Notes under the pieces: generated by a model
Database searches by the model: none
What the model saw: the letters and a program-made list of their open reading frames with translations, nothing else
Told to the model about the DNA's origin: nothing
Shown here: piece by piece, positions 35,301-44,300 of the stretch
How positions within the stretch are numbered: the stretch's first letter is position 1
How the letters are laid out: each line of letters starts with the position of its first letter
Made by a program: the position numbers and the translations under genes
Source of the DNA: Lagopus muta
Lineage: Eukaryota > Chordata > Aves > Galliformes > Phasianidae
NCBI RefSeq assembly: GCF_023343835.1
Contig: NC_064436.1
Span: forward strand, 70,671,545-70,735,544
Reading direction: 5' to 3'
Length of the DNA: 64,000 bases

Positions 35301-38300
35301 GCCCCAACCTCTCTCCCCCAGGAGCTCTCTTGCAGTTTGTATCCTTCAAGCTGACAAACCACAAAGCCAGCCAAACCTCCAACACTGCAGTATTGGGGGC
35401 AGAGGCCACGCTGGCTGGATTTACTCAGCATTTCCTACAGCTACGGAGCAGAGAGCAGAGCAGGGAGCAGAGCAGGGAGCAGAGCAGGGAGCAGAGCAGG
35501 GAGCAGAGCAGGGAGCAGAGCAGGGAGCAGAGCAGAGAGCAGAGCAGGGAGAGAGCAGGGAGAGAGCAGGGAGAGAGCAGGGAGCAGAGCAGAGAGCAGG
35601 GAGCAGAGAGCAGGGAGCAGAGCAGAGAGCAGAGCAGGGAGCAGAGCAGGGAGCAGAGCAGAGAGCAGGGAGCAGAGCAGGGAGCAGAGCAGGGAGCAGA
35701 GCAGGGAGCAGAGAGCAGAGCAGAGAGCAGAGCAGGGAGCAGAGCAGGGAGCAGGGAGCAGAGCAGGGAGCAGAGCAGGGAGCAGGGAGCAGAGCAGAGA
35801 GCAGAGCAGGGAGCAGAGCAGAGAGCAGGGAGCAGAGCAGGGAGCAGAGCAGGGAGCAGAGCAGAGAGCAGAGCGGAGCCACTGGGCAGCCCAACAAACT
35901 GAACCAGATCCTAGGATGCTGCACTGAATCACAGAACAGCCCAGGTTGGAAGGGACCTCAAGGATGATGAAGCTCCAACCCCCTGTTGCACACAGGGCCA
36001 CCAACCTCCCCATTGCACAGCAGCCCAGGCTGCCCAGGGCCCCATCCAACCTCCAACACCTCCAGGGATGGATGGGATCATAGGATCACAGCACGGCCTG
36101 GGTTGCAAAGGAGCACAGCTCTCATCTCATCCAACCCCTGCTGTGTGCAGGTCACCAACCAGCAGCCCAGGCTGCCCAGAGCCACATCCAGCCTGGCCTC
36201 CAATGCCTGCAGGGCTGGGGCATCACAGCCTGCTTGGGCGACCTGTAACAGTGCCTCACCTCCCTGTGCAATAACCTTCCTCCTAACATCCAACCCAAAC
36301 CTCCCCTGTCTCACTTTAAACCATTCCCCTTGTCCCATCACCATCCACCCTCACAAACAGCCGTTCCCCCTCCTGTTTATCCGCTCCCTTCAAGTCCTGG
36401 CAGGCCACCATGAGGTCTCTCCTGACCTTCTCTGCTCCAAGCTGAACAATCCCAGTCCCCTCAACCCTTCACAAACAGCCACCCCAGGAGGGCTCAGAAC
36501 TGCTGGGAATCCCACAGCAGCTCACACAGAACCACAGAACGGCCGGGGTTGGAAGGGACCTCAAGGGTGATGAAGCTCCAACCCCCTGCTGCATGCAGGG
36601 CCACCAACCTCCATATCCAAGGCTACACCAGGCTGCCCAGGGCCCCATCCAACCTCCAACACCTCCAGGGATGGACGGGGCATCACAGCCTCTCTGCAGC
36701 TGTTCCAGCCCCTCACCTCTCTCTCTAAAGAACTTCCCCTGACATCCAACCTCATTCTGCCCTCCCTCAGCTCCCAGCCGTTTCCCCTCGTCCTGCTGCC
36801 ATCTCCCCTTGCACAGAGCTGCCTCCCCTCCTGGCTGCAGGCTCCCTTCAGGCACTGCAGGCTGCACTTTGCTCACCCTGCAGCTCCTCTCCTCCGTGCT
36901 GCAGAGCCCAGCTCCCTCAGCCTGGCTTTGTGATCAATGCTGCAGCCCTCTGAGCATCTCTGTGGCTCCTCTGCTCCCTCTCCAACAGCTCCCTGTCTTT
37001 CTCACAGCATCACAGAATGGCCGGGGTTGGAAGGGACCTCAAGGATCACGAAGCTCCAACCCCCTGCTGCATGCAGGGCCACCAACCTCCATATCCAAGG
37101 CTACACCAGGCTGCCCAGGGCCCCATCCAACCTCCAACACCTCCAGGGATGGACGGGGCATCACAGCCTCTCTGCAGCTGTTCAGCCCCTCCCCGCTCTC
37201 ACAGCACACAACTTCCCCTCACACCCAACCCCAATCTGCCCTCCCTCAGCTCCCAGCTGTTTCCCCTCGTCCTGCTGCCATCTCCCCTTGCACAGAGCTG
37301 CCTCCCCTCCTGGCTGCAGGCTCCCTTCAGGCACTGCAGGCTGCACTTTGCTCACCCTGCAGCTCCTCTCCTCCGTGCTGCAGATCCCAGCTCCCTCAGC
37401 CTGCCTTTGCGATCGATGCTGCAGCCTCCACTGCAAGCCTTTCAGGACCAGCCCTTCCCTACAAGCAAACCCTCCTGAACGCCCACCCCGAGGCCACGAC
37501 CCGTCCACCCCCCCGCGTCCCCTCCGTACCTTGGGATCTGCTGGTCCTCCTCGACGCCCAGTCATTGCTGGAGGAGCGCTGCGGCCGCGGGCTGCCCCGC
37601 AGGGGGTTCCTGGACCTCTGAGGTGACCGTGACCAGTGCCTGGGGCTCAGGCGTCGCACCGGCCGCGGGCTTCGGCTCCTGGGTCGTGCTGGGCGATAGC
37701 GGCCCGGGCTCCTGGAGCGCGAGCGGGAGTGGCGGGGAGCATGGCTGGAGGCCGCGGGCCTGGGGCGCCTGGGGCCGGGGCTGGCCGAGTTGGAGCGGTG
37801 CTTGGGGGTCTGGTTCTCCTTCCTGTCCGCGGCATTCCTGAGGAAAGAGAGGATGCTGGTGAGTCCTGACCTGGAGGTAAATCATAGAGTCGCTGAATGG
37901 GGTGGGTTGGAAGGGAGATCAAAGAGAGAAGAACCATGGAGTGATGGGGTTGGGTTGGGAGGGTCCTAGAAGGGCACAGAACCATGGAGTGCTGGGGTTG
38001 GAAAGGTCCTTGAAGGTCATAGAACCATGCAATGCTGGGGTTGGGTTGGAAAGGTCCTTAAAGGTCACAGAACCATGGAATGCTGGGGTTGGGTTGGAAG
38101 GGTCCTTAAAGGGCACAGAATGCTGGGGTTGGGTTGGAAGAGTCCTTAAAGGGCATACAACCATGGAATGCTTGGGTTGGGTTGGAAGGGTCCTAGAAGG
38201 GCAAACAACCATGGAATGCTGGGGCTGGAATGGTCCTTAAAGGAAACAGAACCATGGAATGCTGGGGTTGGGTCAGGAGGGTCCTAGAAGGGCAAACAAC

Positions 38301-41300
38301 CATGGAATGCTGGGGTTGGAAGGGTCCTTAAAGGTCACAGAATGCTGGGGTTGGGTTGGAAGGGTCCTTAAAGGTCACAGAACCATGGAATGCTGGGGTT
38401 GGAAAGGTCCTTGAAGGTCACAGAACCATGGAATGTTGGGGTTGGGTTGGGAAGGTCCTTAAAGGTCACAGAACCATGGAATGCTGGGGTTGGGTTGGGA
38501 GGGTCCTAGAAGGGCAAACAACCATGGAATGCTGGGGTTGGAAGGGTCCTTAAAGGGCACAGAACCATGCAATGAGCTGACTTGGGTTGGAAGGGTCCCC
38601 AAAGATCACAGAAGGACAGAATCATATCACAGTTGGGTCGGAAGGGATCCAAAATCCCCCCCAGTCCCTCCCCCATCATCTCAGGCTGCCCAGGGCCCCC
38701 CAGCCCTCTGAGCGGTGGGACCCAACGCAGTGCAGATGAGGCAGGGCACGCACTGAGCCCAGCAGCCCAGCCTGCCCCTCGTCATCCTCCTGCCCACACC
38801 GAGCCCTACAGTGCCAAACACACAGCCTGCCCCACAGCGCCCCAACCAGGCACAGCCTGGTGGATCTGACGCTGAGGAGCCTTTCAGAGACACTCCGGGC
38901 CCACTCTGCAAAATGAACCTGACTTCTTTCCGTGCTCCTTTGCTTGTTAACTCAGTATTCGGCTTCTCAGGATGTCTAACAGACGGCAAAAGCCCCTTTA
39001 CTCCCATTTGCACTGCGGTCGAAACGCGCGCATCGAAGCAGTAAAACAACCCAAACTCACTGAGCCGCTCTGCTGAGCTGGCCCCAAGTTCTGTGCCAAC
39101 ACAACACTGGAGTTATTAAGGAACTCGGGACAATAGCTGCTCTGATGGCCCATGTGATGGCACCACAGAAAGGGAAGGCAAGGCTCATAGAGCCCGGCAG
39201 TAAACAAAGCTGGGAAACGAACCGTGTTAACGAGCATAGCGGCAAATTAAGAAGCTGTAATCAAGGAGTGGTTACCGCTTTGAAGAGCGAGACTCGGGGT
39301 TCCAGTCGGGGTACCTGTGGGGTCAGAACACAGCCATCAGCCACAGGATCCCATCCTCAGCCAAATGCAGCTCCCAGGGAACGCTGCAGCTCAGCCCCGC
39401 GGCGCCCACCCCCAGCCCCGGCCCAGCTGGGCTCAGTGGTGCACAGGGAGCCTCATCCGCACCGAAAACATTTGTGCCCCCCTCCCCCGTTTTGAAACCG
39501 AAGCCTTACTGTTGTCGTAAGTGGCGGCAGCTCTCGATGTGGGAAGGGGTGTTCTGGTGCAGGATCCAGTCCTGGGGGGAGAGAGAACACAGGCACAGGG
39601 GTGGGTGAGCACACAGCATGCCCATGGCGGGCCACAAGCTGCAGGGCCTCAAGCTGCAGGGCCACAAGCTGCAGGGCCTCAAGCTGCAGGGCCACAAGCT
39701 GCAGGGCCGTGGTGCCTCCCCTCCCATCGCCAGCCAGCCCTGCCAGCGAGGCGGTGAGGTCGGAGCGCTCTCCTGGCATCAGCACTCTTGGTGCAAGAGA
39801 TGAAACACGGCAACGACTGGGGGAGGCTGCTGCAGAACACAGAGCACGACCGCCTCCCTGGCTGTTGGGCTGTGTGAGCCCCTGTGCTGTGCTGAGCTGA
39901 GCTGCCAACACGATGCAGCACCAGGAGGGCCCCGGTGCTGCAGCCGAAGCACGGCTCGCCCTGCCTGGCACCATCACCCAGCACTCCTGGCACCCAGAGG
40001 CCATGAACGAGTCCCACGCGCCTCGCCAGCCCCAGCCATCGCTCTGTAGGAGAGCTGCGACCACAGCCCTGCCTGAGGAGGGGTGAAGCACAACACAAAC
40101 CCAGAGCCACAGCACCAGCCCTAGGAACTCCTCCATGCGGTCGAAGGAAAGCACAACAGAGCAGGCAGCTGCACCAAGACTGCCCTCAAAGTGCCAGCGC
40201 CGAGCTGCTGGTGGGTGCTAAACCTGCTGCCGAAGGGTTGGCAGGGGGACCAGCGCTGAGCCCTGCAGGCAGCGCCCGCTGCGGTGCTTGGGGAGCGCAG
40301 CAGCCATCTCACAAACCAGGGCTGCCCTTCCAATTGCACGCCGGTTGCTAACAAAGCACAATAAAACCGTTCTAACGCTCCACAAAAGCGCTCAGCTGGC
40401 ACAAAGTTGCTCGTGGGCTGCAAGGCCGACGCGGGGCCTCGATGGAAAGTCGGTGGTGGCTTCCTCGAAGCGTGCCGGGGGGGGGGACACCACGTGCCAG
40501 CACACCACTGCTTGGTGCTTGTGAGGAAAGCAGAGTTATTTCCAGTGCCTGAAGCAGAATGTGAGTCTGTGTGTCCCAGCCAAGGGAAGGGCTGATGGAA
40601 CAGCCTGCAGGCTCTCAGCAGCACCGCGTGCACAGCACCAGGAGCAGCAGCGCAGCACTGTGAGCTCTGTGCATCCCCGCTGTGCTGCTGGAGAGCATCC
40701 TCACTCTTCAGCTCAGAGATCCTCCTTCCCAACAAGCTCACGTCCTTCTCTTCTTCCAGCCTTCGCTGCAGCAACGCATCCTCACATCGTTACAGGAGCC
40801 TCCATCCGTGTGCATTCCTCCCCTCCAGCACTGAGGGCTGCAGGCACCTCTGTGGGTCACCCAGCCCAGGAGCCTCACCATTCAAGCAGAGAGCAAGCAC
40901 TGCAAGGTTGGACGTCAGGGGAAGTTGTGTGCTGTGAGAGCGGGGAGGGGCTGAACAGCTGCAGAGAGGCTGTGATGCCCCGTCCATCCCTGGAGGTGTT
41001 GGAGGTTGGATGGGGCCCTGGGCAGCCTGGTGTAGCCTTGGATATGGAGGTTGGTGGCCCTGCATTGGCGGGGGTTGGAGCACTGGAACAGGCTGCCAGG
41101 GGAGCTGTGGGGTCTCCTCCTCTGGAGATGTTCAAGTCTCACCTGGACGCCTACCTGTGCAACCTGCTGTAGGAACTGCTTTGGCAGGGGGTTGTTCTCC
41201 ATCATCTCTAGAGGTCCCTTCCAAGCCCTGCAATGCTGTGATCACCCCTGAGGTCCCTTCCAACCCGGGCCATCCTGTGGTTCTGTGAAGCCGTGGTGCT

Positions 41301-44300
41301 GGGCTGGAGATGCAGAGCTGCTGCTGAGCGTCACCATTCCACGTGGGCTGGAAACGAGGTGGCTGAAGGCAGAAATCACCCTTCAGTACTGCGCCTGAAG
41401 TACTGAAGTGAAAGCAAAGCGCTCACAACACGCTTCACCCCGCTGGGAGGCTGCCAACAGTCCTGCAGAGAACAGCAAGGTGAGATTGCAGCTAACAGGC
41501 AGCGGGATGGATCTCCATCGGGACACAAACGTGCTTCTGCTGACCCACCGTGCACACAAGGACTGCACTGCGCCTCACAGCAGCACCGCGGGGCTCCCTG
41601 TGGGTCCCTTCCCAGAGCAGAGCTGTGCCATGCTGAGCGCTGCCCTCAGTGCAGGCAGCTCCATGGAGAGGCATCCGAGGAGCGCAGGCACATTCAGGTG
41701 CGTGACTCTCCAAACACAGCTCTCCTTTTTATGCTGAGGTCTCCCTGAGCTGCTTCAGCTTCGGTTTCATCCGAGCTCGTTAATGAGCAATGTTAATTAC
41801 CCAAGGAAAACGAGCGGATGCTGCAGGGTGCGTCGGGCTGGGCTCCACGAGGGACAGGGAGGCTGGGGGGCCAAAGGGACGCAGCCCAGGGATGCAGAGA
41901 TGGAGCGGCGGGGGCACGGCTCTGACGTGGGCTGTCCTCCATGGGCGCCGCTGCCAAAGAGTCACAGCACAATGAATGCTGCTGGCGAGCGCTGAGCTCT
42001 GAGTCCATCATTTCAGCAACGCTGTAACTCTGCTGCTGGACCTGGAGTCGCTTTCAGTGCTGGATAAGAAGGCTCTTCTCATTCGATACGCTCCATCCTC
42101 TCCAAAACTCAGCAGCTGCTGTGCCGTGAGCCATCGCCGCGCTGCTTCCTTCTGAACACACGCAGATGTTGCTACAGGACTCAGTGGGGAAATAGCAGGT
42201 TGGACCTGGTGCTCTCAGAGGACCCTGCCAATCTCGGTGATGCCACGATCAAACCTTCCCAGCCGGCCCCGTCACGAAGGCAGCACTTTGTAGCGCGGCA
42301 TCTCAAAGCCGCACATCGCAGCTCGGCCCCACGCGGCACAACTCGCCACCTCCCAAAAGCAGCCCTGTGCTCCCACTGAGCTCAGGGAGGGAGGAAAGGC
42401 AGCGAGGTCGATGTAGGAACCCACATAGGGACACAAAGCTGCAGCCCCACAGCGCCGAGGGCAGCGAAATGGGGAGGGGTGCGGAGCACAGGGCTGCTGA
42501 GGAGCTGAGGGAGCTGGGAGTGTGGAGGGGGAGAAGAGGAGCTGAGGGGAGACCTGGCTGCACTCTGCCACCTCCTGAAGGGAGGCCGTGATGTCAAAGG
42601 GCCTGGCCTCTTGTCCCATGCAAATAGTAGGAGCTGAGGAAACGGCCAGCAGTTGTAGCAGAGGAGGTTTGGGTCGGACAGGAGGCAGAACTGCTTCTCT
42701 CAGGGCTCAGGCCCTGCAATGGCTGCCCAGGAGGTGGGGGAGGCGCCTGGCTGAAGAGCTGCGTGCTGTGCTTTGGTGCTGGTGGTGGCAGCGGTGATGA
42801 GGAGATGGTTGGACTGCATGATCTTACAGGTCGTTTCCAACCTTGGGATCCTATGATTGTATGAAAAGTCAGCTCCTCTGGCAGCGCCGGCAGTCCATGG
42901 AGCAGGAGGAAGCTCAGTCCTTCAGCTCACACGGGAACTGAGGGCGCTTCTCCAAGCCCTGCCCCGTGGTGAACACAAACCCTCGTCTGTTACCTGTTCC
43001 ATTTCAGACGTTCTTCTCTGGAACGCAGCTTCCCCTCCAGTTTCCCGTCCTGCTGCATTTCTTCCCAACCAGGAGAGCTCCAGCACTGCGATGCCCCTGG
43101 TGCAGCTGCCAGCACTGCAGCAGCCACGCGCCATCCGAAACGCAGCAACCTTGCACAGCTCTGCCCCCACAGGCTTCATGTTTGGGGAGAGCTACTTCCA
43201 ATTCCAACACACGGAGCCAATAACCAAACCACACAGTTGTTTCAAGTCACGTTCTTGTGGGTTCCGCCACGTCAAGCTCAGCTCCTTCAAGGAACACCTA
43301 CGGCTTTCAGGATTCTCTTCTCCCTCTTCTTCCTTCCCGTCCTGGTTTTATGGGTTTTGTTTGTCAGTATTCCACACCATAACGTCATGTAATGCACTGG
43401 GGTTTGATTTCTGATGCTCGAGTTCCGAATGTTTGTCTGATGGAGAAGAATGACATTTCCCCAGGAGGCTTTGTGCTCAGCAAGGAGATAAAACTCCATG
43501 CAAGCTCACCAGATTCCTTCTTCTTCACCTGCTCTTCTTCACCTGCTCTTCGCCGTCTGCTTCTCTTCATTCACTCCACTGGGCTGCACTTCTCACCCCA
43601 GCACTGCGCTGAGCCCTACCTACCATTCACACAAACTCTCCCTCTCTCATTGCACTTTGCTAATACTACATTTAACAAATCATTTGTTCCACCTCGGATT
43701 ATTGCCGTTGTTTTCCAGTATTTTGGGGTCCCCCGTTTCCCTTTTCCGGAGGCACAGATCCGCAGATCCCTCTGCCCTGCTGGTCACGGAACCGGGCCGA
43801 AGCAGCCCGCAAACCGCTGACGCTTCCTCTTCTTCCACCACGGGCTGATGCCACCCACAGCTCCGCGGCCCGGCTGGGTGGATGGAGAGCTGCACGCACC
43901 GCTCACAGCTGGGAGCCTCCCCTGGGCCAGCCTGGAAGGCGATGTGGGTACAGAGCGGCAGCGCTCTGCCGGCGTCGCCTCTGCAGCAGCGGGGCTGAGC
44001 ACACCAACGTGGGGTGCTCTCACCTGCCCCCCCTGGGTCAGCACAGCGCCGCCGACAACCAGGCAACGTCAGTGGTTTAAGCAGGCGACGAAGGGTTCGT
44101 TCTGCTGCTCGGAATCCAAAGGCAGACCTTGCTTTTAACACGAGAGCAACCCGAACAACGCGCACGAGGTTGGACACAGAGCACGCTGTGCGGCACGGCG
44201 CTCGTCCTGCGCCGCCTGACATCGGCACCTCGGCACTCAGGCCGCTGAGCAGCAGCACAGCCAGTAAAACATCAGCTCCCCACCCAGAGCAGCGGGTAAG

